Position numbers and translations under genes: made by a program
Part shown: piece by piece, positions 1-12,349 of the stretch
Layout: every line of letters starts with the position of its first letter
How positions within the stretch are numbered: the first letter of the stretch is position 1
Notes under the pieces: model-generated
The model's database searches: none
Told to the model about the DNA's origin: nothing
The model's input: only the letters and a program-made list of their open reading frames with translations
NCBI GenBank assembly: GCA_002189035.1
Contig: NEEC01000178.1
Span: forward strand, 1 to 34,976
Length of the DNA stretch: 34,976 nt
Reading direction: 5' to 3'
From: Utricularia gibba
Lineage: Eukaryota; Streptophyta; Magnoliopsida; Lamiales; Lentibulariaceae

Positions 1-2082
1 CCGACGGAGCTTGGAATGAATATCGTCACGTAGATTCACCTGAAGGCTTGCGTGTGAACCCGGCACCTGGTTCATACCCATGGGAAATTATACAAGGACA
101 GCTTTTATAGCTTTTTGTGCACAAGCGTACCCCCCGCTTCATGCTTATTGCAAACTACTGTTCGCCACCCTGTATCCTTGTGAAACTGCGCAAACACGCT
201 ACACCCATCGACGCACATAATGGTGGAGCAACACAAGTCACACGTACTGCTGCTCCAATTCCAAATTTCGTGAGCCTATTTGAACGGTCTTCCTTGATGC
301 CCAATTCTTTTCCAAACAACTTCTTTCTCCTCGAATGCGATTGCGGCGCGTAACTACGCCATTGGACGTGCTCTCCCTTGCCATCATTGCGAATCCATGT
401 GCTGAGTTTCAAGAGCCATGCGCTCCTGAAAACGAGCTACCGTAGAAAGCTCGTTTTTTCGAGGTACGAGACACTCCGCAGGGGATCCAATAGCTGCAAA
501 GGAGGTCGTCACACGGTGCTTGTAGAGAGTTCCTTGGCAACGACGTCGGTGACCCGATGTTGGTGTTTTTTCGTATGCATATCTCCATTCGCGGCATGTG
601 GAGCAAGTTCCATCCGCCCTCCATTCTCAAAGGAGGTGTTCTAGACACCGCGCCCTTTTGGAGGGTTTCTCGACTTGTTCGTCTTTTTTTCTTACTCCCA
701 TGGCTAATTGACTGCATTCCAACCCTTGGACTCGCAGAAACCTCATGCGATGAACGCTCCTTCGAACCACCGGACATGTAGGCGCACCTTGCATTCTACA
801 GCTTGAATGGTTCTACACAGCTACACGATTGTGAAAACGACGTTCACAACGCCGCGATCCAGGATCGATGACTTTGGGCGCAACCCTGGTCGCGTATGCG
901 TACCACCGTTTGTTGCTCCAAGGATCCCTTTGCGTGTGCCCCTCATGTTGGAATGCTGGTACGGCCTTCGAGAACCGATTTCTGTAGTTTTTTGCAGCCT
1001 CTCTGCTACGAACTTTTGGATTCAATTTTGGGATCGCAATAGTGATAACATTGGAATGCGAATTCGCCTCATACTTCCCTTTCATCATGTCCCAACTCAC
1101 GTTCCCTGAGTTCCTGCTGGTGAGCTCGTTCGGATTGTTATGCAATGCCTTTTAGAGAGCATGGTTTCCGCAAAGCGTGACCTTCTGTTGGCGAGTGTTG
1201 GCTTCCTTTGCTGCATGTTAACGGATCGTCGCCTTCGAGCCCACTCTGGGAAAACAAGTTGAGACGAAGAATGGCCATGACGCGGATGTCCTAAGAAAAT
1301 AGGAGCTTTGTCGCACTTGGGCGGGTGCTCCAGGAAAGATATGCAGGGTTTCGATGGTATTCCAGCCATCTCGTGAAGCTCGAAATGAAGGGAGCGAATG
1401 ATCGATGCTGTTAGAAACATGCATGGAGCCTCCTGCTGTGGAGTGAAGACGCATGATTGCGTGTGCTTGCATTACCTGCGTGGTTCGAGGTGCATGTAGG
1501 AGGCGCGTCATCGGGACCACCATCCACTCCACCTACAAGGAGAACCGAGCATACGTCAGAGGAGGTGGTGGTTACGTTTTGCATGTAGAGTATGCCACTT
1601 CCAACGCCATGCTCATTGATGGTGCTCCAGGTAGACCGAGGTCGGGCTGGTTGCTGCGTCGTTAGGTTGCCTCGTGATGTGTGTTCTGTTTCAAATCTCC
1701 ATAATCTGCTGCGTGCTCCCACATCTTTCCATGAAGTGAAGGAGGACACAAACGTATCTCCTCTCGTGAGGAAATACAAGCGGAACAACCCGAGTGCACC
1801 ACAATGAAGTGAACCTCGAAGAAGGACATTCCGGTCTGAAGACAAACCGCAAGAAGCACACAAATACACGATTTTAAGGTCATAGAGAAGGGAGTGGCAA
1901 CACTCACATCTATCCACGCCCCTTTTCTGCGACGGATGGGGACTTCTCGTGTTCTGCATACAAACATAAGCTACTCAACTTCTTTAAATCCATGTAGCAA
2001 AAAGTGAGCTCGGGGACTGTCGATTCCCGTCAGCAGCCTGTCAAGATAGCATTGATATGCTGGCTATCGAGGGTGGCACTAT
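1..2082 (+). repeat. Repeat unit 1 (2,082 bp, indel-rich)
   Basis: This copy starts exactly at the chosen unit phase because the window does. Relative to the central copies it lacks 10 bases, nearly all single bases in short homopolymers: one G near 127, one T of four near 323, one G near 350, one G near 467, one G of five near 481, one G near 748, one A of three near 1040 and one G of four near 1396. Two bases are also lost near 1455. I saw no substitutions. It carries the majority allele at all four variable sites: G before ATTCAATTTT near 1019, T in ACATGCATGG near 1421, A in CTACACCC, and T in TTCTCCTCG. Deletion without substitution suggests unpolished sequence rather than evolutionary decay. 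Confidence 0.97.
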
Positions 2083-4171
2083 CCGACGGAGCTTGGAATG
2101 AATATCGTCACGTAGATTCACCTGAAGGCTTGCGTGTGAACCCGGCACCTGGTTCATACCCATGGGAAATTATACAAGGACAGCTTTTATAGCTTTTTGT
2201 GCACAAGCGGTACCCCCGCTTCATGCTTATTGCAAACTACTGTTCGCCACCCTGTATCCTTGTGAAACTGCGCAAACACGCTACACCCATCGACGCACAT
2301 AATGGTGGAGCAACACAAGTCACACGTACTGCTGCTCCAATTCCAAATTTCGTGAGCCTATTTGAACGGTCTTCCTTGATGCCCAATTCTTTTCCAAACA
2401 ACTTCTTTTCTCCTCGAATGCGATTGCGGCGCGGTAACTACGCCATTGGACGTGCTCTCCCTTGCCATCATTGCGAATCCATGTGCTGAGTTTCAAGAGC
2501 CATGCGCTCCTGAAAACGAGCTACCGTAGAAAGCTCGTTTTTTCGAGGTACGGAGACACTCCGCAGGGGATCCAATAGCTGCAAAGGAGGTCGTCACACG
2601 GTGCTTGTAGAGAGTTCCTTGGCAACGACGTCGGTGACCCGATGTTGGTGTTTTTTCGTATGCATATCTCCATTCGCGGCATGTGGAGCAAGTTCCATCC
2701 GCCCTCCATTCTCAAAGGAGGTGTTCTAGACACCGCGCCCTTTTGGAGGGTTTCTCGACTTGTTCGTCTTTTTTTCTTACTCCCATGGCTAATTGACTGC
2801 ATTCCAACCCTTGGACTCGCAGAAACCTCATGCGGATGAACGCTCCTTCGAACCACCGGACATGTAGGCGCACCTTGCATTCTACAGCTTGAATGGTTCT
2901 ACACAGCTACACGATTGTGAAAACGACGTTCACAACGCCGCGATCCAGGATCGATGACTTTGGGCGCAACCCTGGTCGCGTATGCGTACCACCGTTTGTT
3001 GCTCCAAGGATCCCTTTGCGTGTGCCCCTCATGTTGGAATGCTGGTACGGCCTTCGAGAACCGATTCTGTAGTTTTTTGCAGCCTCTCTGCTACGAACTT
3101 TTGCATTCAATTTTGGGATCGCAAATAGTGATAACATTGGAATGCGAATTCGCCTCATACTTCCCTTTCATCATGTCCCAACTCACGTTCCCTGAGTTCC
3201 TGCTGGTGAGCTCGTTCGGATTGTTATGCAATGCCTTTTAGAGAGCATGGTTTCCGCAAAGCGTGACCTTCTGTTGGCGAGTGTTGGCTTCCTTTGCTGC
3301 ATGTTAACGGATCGTCGCCTTCGAGCCCACTCTGGGAAAACAAGTTGAGACGAAGAATGGCCATGACGCGGATGTCCTAAGAAAATAGGAGCTTTGTCGC
3401 ACTTGGGCGGGTGCTCCAGGAAAGATATGCAGGGTTTCGATGGTATTCCAGCCATCTCGTGAAGCTCGAAATGAAGGGGAGCGAATGATCGATGCTGTTA
3501 GAAACATGCAAGGAGCCTCCTGCTGTGGAGTGAAGACGCATGATGTTGCGTGTGCTTGCATTACCTGCGTGGTTCGAGGTGCATGTAGGAGGCGCGTCAT
3601 CGGGACCACCATCCACTCCACCTACAAGGAGAACCGAGCATACGTCAGAGGAGGTGGTGGTTACGTTTTGCATGTAGAGTATGCCACTTCCAACGCCATG
3701 CTCATTGATGGTGCTCCAGGTAGACCGAGGTCGGGCTGGTTGCTGCGTCGTTAGGTTGCCTCGTGATGTGTGTTCTGTTTCAAATCTCCATAATCTGCTG
3801 CGTGCTCCCACATCTTTCCATGAAGTGAAGGAGGACACAAACGTATCTCCTCTCGTGAGGAAATACAAGCGGAACAACCCGAGTGCACCACAATGAAGTG
3901 AACCTCGAAGAAGGACATTCCGGTCTGAAGACAAACCGCAAGAAGCACACAAATACACGATTTTAAGGTCATAGAGAAGGGAGTGGCAACACTCACATCT
4001 ATCCACGCCCCTTTTCTGCGACGGATGGGGACTTCTCGTGTTCTGCATACAAACATAAGCTACTCAACTTCTTTAAATCCATGTAGCAAAAAGTGAGCTC
4101 GGGGACTGTCGATTCCCGTCAGCAGCCTGTCAAGATAGCATTGATATGCTGGCTATCGAGGGTGGCACTAT
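2083..4171 (+). repeat. Repeat unit 2 (2,089 bp)
   Basis: This is a full-length copy lacking three homopolymer bases: C5 instead of C6 at 2213-2217, G4 instead of G5 near 2568, and one T of three near 3066. It carries two minority substitutions, C at 3104 (G in copies 1 and 7-17) and A at 3511 (T in most copies). It has the majority bases at the other two variable sites. No gene is recognised in it. Confidence 0.98.
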
Positions 4172-6256
4172 CCGACGGAGCTTGGAATGAATATCGTCAC
4201 GTAGATTCACCTGAAGGCTTGCGTGTGAACCCGGCACCTGGTTCATACCCATGGGAAATTATACAAGGACAGCTTTTATAGCTTTTTGTGCACAAGCGGT
4301 ACCCCCCGCTTCATGCTTATTGCAAACTACTGTTCGCCACCCTGTATCCTTGTGAAACTGCGCAAACACGCTACGCCCATCGACGCACATAATGGTGGAG
4401 CAACACAAGTCACACGTACTGCTGCTCCAATTCCAAATTTCGTGAGCCTATTTGAACGGTCTTCCTTGATGCCCAATTCTTTTCCAAACAACTTCTTTTC
4501 ACCTCGAATGCGATTGCGGCGCGGTAACTACGCCATTGGACGTGCTCTCCCTTGCCATCATTGCGAATCCATGTGCTGAGTTTCAAGAGCCATGCGCTCC
4601 TGAAAACGAGCTACCGTAGAAAGCTCGTTTTTTCGAGGTACGGAGACACTCCGCAGGGGGATCCAATAGCTGCAAAGGAGGTCGTCACACGGTGCTTGTA
4701 GAGAGTTCCTTGGCAACGACGTCGGTGACCCGATGTTGGTGTTTTTTCGTATGCATATCTCCATTCGCGGCATGTGGAGCAAGTTCCATCCGCCCTCCAT
4801 TCTCAAAGGAGGTGTTCTAGACACCGCGCCCTTTTGGAGGGTTTCTCGACTTGTTCGTCTTTTTTTCTTACTCCCATGGCTAATTGACTGCATTCCAACC
4901 TTGGACTCGCAGAAACCTCATGCGGATGAACGCTCCTTCGAACACCGGACATGTAGGCGCACCTTGCATTCTACAGCTTGAATGGTTCTACACAGCTACA
5001 CGATTGTGAAAACGACGTTCACAACGCCGCGATCCAGGATCGATGACTTTGGGCGCAACCCTGGTCGCGTATGCGTACCACCGTTTGTTGCTCCAAGGAT
5101 CCCTTTGCGTGTGCCCCTCATGTTGGAATGCTGGTACGGCCTTCGAGAACCGATTTCTGTAGTTTTTTGCAGCCTCTCTGCTACGAACTTTTGCATTCAA
5201 TTTTGGGATCGCAAATAGTGATAACATTGGAATGCGAATTCGCCTCATACTTCCCTTTCATCATGTCCCAACTCACGTTCCCTGAGTTCCTGCTGGTGAG
5301 CTCGTTCGGATTGTTATGCAATGCCTTTTAGAGAGCATGGTTTCCGCAAAGCGTGACCTTCTGTTGGCGAGTGTTGGCTTCCTTTGCTGCATGTTAACGG
5401 ATCGTCGCCTTCGAGCCCACTCTGGGAAAACAAGTTGAGACGAAGAATGGCCATGACGCGGATGTCCTAAGAAAATAGGAGCTTTGTCGCACTTGGGCGG
5501 TGCTCCAGGAAAGATATGCAGGGTTTCGATGGTATTCCAGCCATCTCGTGAAGCTCGAAATGGGAGCGAATGATCGATGCTGTTAGAAACATGCAAGGAG
5601 CCTCCTGCTGTGGAGTGAAGACGCATGATGTTGCGTGTGCTTGCATTACCTGCGTGGTTCGAGGTGCATGTAGGAGGCGCGTCATCGGGACCACCATCCA
5701 CTCCACCTACAAGGAGAACCGAGCATACGTCAGAGGAGGTGGTGGTTACGTTTTGCATGTAGAGTATGCCACTTCCAACGCCATGCTCATTGATGGTGCT
5801 CCAGGTAGACCGAGGTCGGGCTGGTTGCTGCGTCGTTAGGTTGCCTCGTGATGTGTGTTCTGTTTCAAATCTCCATAATCTGCTGCGTGCTCCCACATCT
5901 TTCCATGAAGTGAAGGAGGACACAAACGTATCTCCTCTCGTGAGGAAATACAAGCGGAACAACCCGAGTGCACCACAATGAAGTGAACCTCGAAGAAGGA
6001 CATTCCGGTCTGAAGACAAACCGCAAGAAGCACACAAATACACGATTTTAAGGTCATAGAGAAGGGAGTGGCAACACTCACATCTATCCACGCCCCTTTT
6101 CTGCGACGGATGGGGACTTCTCGTGTTCTGCATACAAACATAAGCTACTCAACTTCTTTAAATCCATGTAGCAAAAAGTGAGCTCGGGGACTGTCGATTC
6201 CCGTCAGCAGCCTGTCAAGATAGCATTGATATGCTGGCTATCGAGGGTGGCACTAT
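4172..6256 (+). repeat. Repeat unit 3 (2,085 bp, carries all four minority variants)
   Basis: This is the most divergent full-length copy by substitution. It has G at 4375, A at 4501, C at 5194 and A at 5596, all minority alleles. It also lacks one C near 4899, one C near 4944, one G near 5500 and four bases near 5561 (GAAATGAAGGGG shortened to GAAATGGG). These losses shift open frames, so the long minus-strand open frame runs on to 286 codons here. That extension is a by-product of indels, not evidence of a gene. Confidence 0.98.
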
Positions 6257-7735
6257 CCGACGGAGCTTGGAATGAATATCGTCACGTAGATTCACCTGAA
6301 GGCTTGCGTGTGAACCCGGCACCTGGTTCATACCCATGGGAAATTATACAAGGACAGCTTTTATAGCTTTTTGTGCACAAGCGGTACCCCCCGCTTCATG
6401 CTTATTGCAAACTACTGTTCGCCACCCTGTATCCTTGTGAAACTGCGCAAACACGCTACACCCATCGACGCACATAATGGTGGAGCAACACAAGTCACAC
6501 GTACTGCTGCTCCAATTCCAAATTTCGTGAGCCTATTTGAACGGTCTTCCTTGATGCCCAATTCTTTTCCAAACAACTTCTTTTCTCCTCGAATGCGATT
6601 GCGGCGCGGTAACTACGCCATTGGACGTGCTCTCCCTTGCCATCATTGCGAATCCATGTGCTGAGTTTCAAGAGCCATGCGCTCCTGAAAACGAGCTACC
6701 GTAGAAAGCTCGTTTTTTCGAGGTACGGAGACACTCCGCAGGGGGATCCAATAGCTGCAAAGGAGGTCGTCACACGGTGCTTGTAGAGAGTTCCTTGGCA
6801 ACGACGTCGGTGACCCGATGTTGGTGTTTTTTCGTATGCATATCTCCATTCGCGGCATGTGGAGCAAGTTCCATCCGCCCTCCATTCTCAAAGGAGGTGT
6901 TCTAGACACCGCGCCCTTTTGGAGGGTTTCTCGACTTGTTCGTCTTTTTTTCTTACTCCCATGGCTAATTGACTGCATTCCAACCCTTGGACTCGCAGAA
7001 ACCTCATGCGGATGAACGCTCCTTCGAACCACCGGACATGTAGGCGCACCTTGCATTCTACAGCTTGAATGGTTCTACACAGCTACACGATTGTGAAAAC
7101 GACGTTCACAACGCCGCGATCCAGGATCGATGACTTTGGGCGCAACCCTGGTCGCGTATGCGTACCACCGTTTGTTGCTCCAAGGATCCCTTTGCGTGTG
7201 CCCCTCATGTTGGAATGCTGGTACGGCCTTCGAGAACCGATTTCTGTAGTTTTTTGCAGCCTCTCTGCTACGAACTTTTGCATTCAATTTTGGGATCGCA
7301 AATAGTGATAACATTGGAATGCGAATTCGCCTCATACTTCCCTTTCATCATGTCCCAACTCACGTTCCCTGAGTTCCTGCTGGTGAGCTCGTTCGGATTG
7401 TTATGCAATGCCTTTTAGAGAGCATGGTTTCCGCAAAGCGTGACCTTCTGTTGGCGAGTGTTGGCTTCCTTTGCTGCATGTTAACGGTCTGAAGACAAAC
7501 CGCAAGAAGCACACAAATACACGATTTTAAGGTCATAGAGAAGGGAGTGGCAACACTCACATCTATCCACGCCCCTTTTCTGCGACGGATGGGGACTTCT
7601 CGTGTTCTGCATACAAACATAAGCTACTCAACTTCTTTAAATCCATGTAGCAAAAAGTGAGCTCGGGGACTGTCGATTCCCGTCAGCAGCCTGTCAAGAT
7701 AGCATTGATATGCTGGCTATCGAGGGTGGCACTAT
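6257..7735 (+). repeat. Repeat unit 4 (1,479 bp, internally deleted)
   Basis: This copy matches the others up to CATGTTAACGG (ending at 7487) and then continues directly with TCTGAAGACAAACC. The intervening 613 bp found in every other copy are absent; they correspond to 13150-13762 in unit 7. It has C at 7281, shared with copies 2, 3 and 5, but majority bases at the CTACACCC and TTCTCCTCG sites. The rest of the copy, including the hairpin at 6688-6716, is intact. Confidence 0.98.
7486..7489. other. Junction of a 613-bp internal deletion in unit 4
   Basis: In complete copies TTAACGG is followed by ATCGTCGCC, and 613 bp further on ATTCCGG is followed by TCTGAAGAC. Here TTAACGG is followed by TCTGAAGAC. 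The trinucleotide CGG is common to both ends, so the breakpoint lies somewhere in or beside 7485-7487. The distance was checked in unit 6, where the two CGG are at 11055 and 11668, and in unit 7, where they are at 13147 and 13760; both give 613. A 3-bp overlap fits end joining or replication slippage with microhomology, though 3 bp is also compatible with chance. Confidence 0.95.
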
Positions 7736-9827
7736 CCGACGGAGCTTGGAATGAATATCGTCACGTAGATTCACCTGAAGGCTTGCGTGTGAACCCGGCA
7801 CCTGGTTCATACCCATGGGAAATTATACAAGGACAGCTTTTATAGCTTTTTGTGCACAAGCGGTACCCCCCGCTTCATGCTTATTGCAAACTACTGTTCG
7901 CCACCCTGTATCCTTGTGAAACTGCGCAAACACGCTACGCCCATCGACGCACATAATGGTGGAGCAACACAAGTCACACGTACTGCTGCTCCAATTCCAA
8001 ATTTCGTGAGCCTATTTGAACGGTCTTCCTTGATGCCCAATTCTTTTCCAAACAACTTCTTTTCACCTCGAATGCGATTGCGGCGCGGTAACTACGCCAT
8101 TGGACGTGCTCTCCCTTGCCATCATTGCGAATCCATGTGCTGAGTTTCAAGAGCCATGCGCTCCTGAAAACGAGCTACCGTAGAAAGCTCGTTTTTTCGA
8201 GGTACGGAGACACTCCGCAGGGGGATCCAATAGCTGCAAAGGAGGTCGTCACACGGTGCTTGTAGAGAGTTCCTTGGCAACGACGTCGGTGACCCGATGT
8301 TGGTGTTTTTTCGTATGCATATCTCCATTCGCGGCATGTGGAGCAAGTTCCATCCGCCCTCCATTCTCAAAGGAGGTGTTCTAGACACCGCGCCCTTTTG
8401 GAGGGTTTCTCGACTTGTTCGTCTTTTTTTCTTACTCCCATGGCTAATTGACTGCATTCCAACCCTTGGACTCGCAGAAACCTCATGCGGATGAACGCTC
8501 CTTCGAACCACCGGACATGTAGGCGCACCTTGCATTCTACAGCTTGAATGGTTCTACACAGCTACACGATTGTGAAAACGACGTTCACAACGCCGCGATC
8601 CAGGATCGATGACTTTGGGCGCAACCCTGGTCGCGTATGCGTACCACCGTTTGTTGCTCCAAGGATCCCTTTGCGTGTGCCCCTCATGTTGGAATGCTGG
8701 TACGGCCTTCGAGAACCGATTTCTGTAGTTTTTTGCAGCCTCTCTGCTACGAACTTTTGCATTCAATTTTGGGATCGCAAATAGTGATAACATTGGAATG
8801 CGAATTCGCCTCATACTTCCCTTTCATCATGTCCCAACTCACGTTCCCTGAGTTCCTGCTGGTGAGCTCGTTCGGATTGTTATGCAATGCCTTTTAGAGA
8901 GCATGGTTTCCGCAAAGCGTGACCTTCTGTTGGCGAGTGTTGGCTTCCTTTGCTGCATGTTAACGGATCGTCGCCTTCGAGCCCACTCTGGGAAAACAAG
9001 TTGAGACGAAGAATGGCCATGACGCGGATGTCCTAAGAAAATAGGAGCTTTGTCGCACTTGGGCGGGTGCTCCAGGAAAGATATGCAGGGTTTCGATGGT
9101 ATTCCAGCCATCTCGTGAAGCTCGAAATGAAGGGGAGCGAATGATCGATGCTGTTAGAAACATGCATGGAGCCTCCTGCTGTGGAGTGAAGACGCATGAT
9201 GTTGCGTGTGCTTGCATTACCTGCGTGGTTCGAGGTGCATGTAGGAGGCGCGTCATCGGGACCACCATCCACTCCACCTACAAGGAGAACCGAGCATACG
9301 TCAGAGGAGGTGGTGGTTACGTTTTGCATGTAGAGTATGCCACTTCCAACGCCATGCTCATTGATGGTGCTCCAGGTAGACCGAGGTCGGGCTGGTTGCT
9401 GCGTCGTTAGGTTGCCTCGTGATGTGTGTTCTGTTTCAAATCTCCATAATCTGCTGCGTGCTCCCACATCTTTCCATGAAGTGAAGGAGGACACAAACGT
9501 ATCTCCTCTCGTGAGGAAATACAAGCGGAACAACCCGAGTGCACCACAATGAAGTGAACCTCGAAGAAGGACATTCCGGTCTGAAGACAAACCGCAAGAA
9601 GCACACAAATACACGATTTTAAGGTCATAGAGAAGGGAGTGGCAACACTCACATCTATCCACGCCCCTTTTCTGCGACGGATGGGGACTTCTCGTGTTCT
9701 GCATACAAACATAAGCTACTCAACTTCTTTAAATCCATGTAGCAAAAAGTGAGCTCGGGGACTGTCGATTCCCGTCAGCAGCCTGTCAAGATAGCATTGA
9801 TATGCTGGCTATCGAGGGTGGCACTAT
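7736..9827 (+). repeat. Repeat unit 5 (2,092 bp, full length)
   Basis: This full-length copy has no indel relative to the central consensus. It shares three minority substitutions with unit 3: G at 7939, A at 8065 and C at 8760. It has the majority T in ACATGCATGG in its second half. It is therefore a mosaic of the unit-3 type on the left and the common type on the right. Confidence 0.98.
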
Positions 9828-11918
9828 CCGACGGAGCTTGGAATGAATATCGTCACGTAGATTCACCTGAAGGCTTGCGTGTGAACCCGGCACCTGGTTC
9901 ATACCCATGGGAAATTATACAAGGACAGCTTTTATAGCTTTTTGTGCACAAGCGGTACCCCCCGCTTCATGCTTATTGCAAACTACTGTTCGCCACCCTG
10001 TATCCTTGTGAAACTGCGCAAACACGCTACACCCATCGACGCACATAATGGTGGAGCAACACAAGTCACACGTACTGCTGCTCCAATTCCAAATTTCGTG
10101 AGCCTATTTGAACGGTCTTCCTTGATGCCCAATTCTTTTCCAAACAACTTCTTTTCTCCTCGAATGCGATTGCGGCGCGGTAACTACGCCATTGGACGTG
10201 CTCTCCCTTGCCATCATTGCGAATCCATGTGCTGAGTTTCAAGAGCCATGCGCTCCTGAAAACGAGCTACCGTAGAAAGCTCGTTTTTTCGAGGTACGGA
10301 GACACTCCGCAGGGGGATCCAATAGCTGCAAAGGAGGTCGTCACACGGTGCTTGTAGAGAGTTCCTTGGCAACGACGTCGGTGACCCGATGTTGGTGTTT
10401 TTTCGTATGCATATCTCCATTCGCGGCATGTGGAGCAAGTTCCATCCGCCCTCCATTCTCAAAGGAGGTGTTCTAGACACCGCGCCCTTTTGGAGGGTTT
10501 CTCGACTTGTTCGTCTTTTTTTCTTACTCCCATGGCTAATTGACTGCATTCCAACCCTTGGACTCGCAGAAACCTCATGCGGATGAACGCTCCTTCGAAC
10601 CACCGGACATGTAGGCGCACCTTGCATTCTACAGCTTGAATGGTTCTACACAGCTACACGATTGTGAAAACGACGTTCACAACGCCGCGATCCAGGATCG
10701 ATGACTTTGGGCGCAACCCTGGTCGCGTATGCGTACCACCGTTTGTTGCTCCAAGGATCCCTTTGCGTGTGCCCCTCATGTTGGAATGCTGGTACGGCCT
10801 TCGAGAACCGATTTCTGTAGTTTTTTGCAGCCTCTCTGCTACGAACTTTTGATTCAATTTTGGGATCGCAAATAGTGATAACATTGGAATGCGAATTCGC
10901 CTCATACTTCCCTTTCATCATGTCCCAACTCACGTTCCCTGAGTTCCTGCTGGTGAGCTCGTTCGGATTGTTATGCAATGCCTTTTAGAGAGCATGGTTT
11001 CCGCAAAGCGTGACCTTCTGTTGGCGAGTGTTGGCTTCCTTTGCTGCATGTTAACGGATCGTCGCCTTCGAGCCCACTCTGGGAAAACAAGTTGAGACGA
11101 AGAATGGCCATGACGCGGATGTCCTAAGAAAATAGGAGCTTTGTCGCACTTGGGCGGGTGCTCCAGGAAAGATATGCAGGGTTTCGATGGTATTCCAGCC
11201 ATCTCGTGAAGCTCGAAATGAAGGGGAGCGAATGATCGATGCTGTTAGAAACATGCATGGAGCCTCCTGCTGTGGAGTGAAGACGCATGATGTTGCGTGT
11301 GCTTGCATTACCTGCGTGGTTCGAGGTGCATGTAGGAGGCGCGTCATCGGGACCACCATCCACTCCACCTACAAGGAGAACCGAGCATACGTCAGAGGAG
11401 GTGGTGGTTACGTTTTGCATGTAGAGTATGCCACTTCCAACGCCATGCTCATTGATGGTGCTCCAGGTAGACCGAGGTCGGGCTGGTTGCTGCGTCGTTA
11501 GGTTGCCTCGTGATGTGTGTTCTGTTTCAAATCTCCATAATCTGCTGCGTGCTCCCACATCTTTCCATGAAGTGAAGGAGGACACAAACGTATCTCCTCT
11601 CGTGAGGAAATACAAGCGGAACAACCCGAGTGCACCACAATGAAGTGAACCTCGAAGAAGGACATTCCGGTCTGAAGACAAACCGCAAGAAGCACACAAA
11701 TACACGATTTTAAGGTCATAGAGAAGGGAGTGGCAACACTCACATCTATCCACGCCCCTTTTCTGCGACGGATGGGGACTTCTCGTGTTCTGCATACAAA
11801 CATAAGCTACTCAACTTCTTTAAATCCATGTAGCAAAAAGTGAGCTCGGGGACTGTCGATTCCCGTCAGCAGCCTGTCAAGATAGCATTGATATGCTGGC
11901 TATCGAGGGTGGCACTAT
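9828..11918 (+). repeat. Repeat unit 6 (2,091 bp)
   Basis: This copy is full length except for one missing base at 10851/10852, exactly at the G/C variable site: ACTTTTGATTC where neighbours have GCATTC to the left and GGATTC to the right. The copy sits at the boundary between the C-type (units 2-5) and G-type (units 7-17) blocks. The loss may therefore be a consensus-calling ambiguity rather than a true deletion. The other variable sites are of the majority type. Confidence 0.98.
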
Positions 11919-12059
11919 CCGACGGAGCTTGGAATGAATATCGTCACGTAGATTCACCTGAAGGCTTGCGTGTGAACCCGGCACCTGGTTCATACCCATG
12001 GGAAATTATACAAGGACAGCTTTTATAGCTTTTTGTGCACAAGCGGTACCCCCCGCTTC

Positions 12060-12326
12060 ATGCTTATTGCAAACTACTGTTCGCCACCCTGTATCCTTGT
12101 GAAACTGCGCAAACACGCTACACCCATCGACGCACATAATGGTGGAGCAACACAAGTCACACGTACTGCTGCTCCAATTCCAAATTTCGTGAGCCTATTT
12201 GAACGGTCTTCCTTGATGCCCAATTCTTTTCCAAACAACTTCTTTTCTCCTCGAATGCGATTGCGGCGCGGTAACTACGCCATTGGACGTGCTCTCCCTT
12301 GCCATCATTGCGAATCCATGTGCTGA
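12060..12326 (+). other. Unassigned 88-codon open frame, one per unit (unit 7 shown)
   Basis: An ATG at 12060 opens a frame of 88 codons ending in TGA at 12324-12326, 23 bp before the hairpin. The translation starts MLIANYCSPPC and ends ALPCHHCESMC. It is basic and has seven cysteines, two of them in a C-H-H-C near the end. I recognise no family, signal peptide or membrane segment. The frame lies downstream of the C5/C6 run, so it is unaffected by that polymorphism, and it is intact in all copies except unit 1, where single-base losses break it. No ribosome-binding motif precedes it. Copies this alike cannot show selection on a reading frame, so I treat it as probably non-coding. Confidence 0.1.
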
Positions 12327-12349
12327 GTTTCAAGAGCCATGCGCTCCTG

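Noticed and set aside
5273-6133. The 286-codon minus-strand open frame in unit 3 as a gene
   Set aside because: It exists only because small deletions in this copy join frames that are separate in the other copies. I recognise no domain.
12041-12058. Inverted repeat AAGCGG/CCGCTT around the C run, and AACTCA/TGAGTT at 13019-13037
   Set aside because: Six-bp arms with short loops are expected several times by chance in a unit this size.
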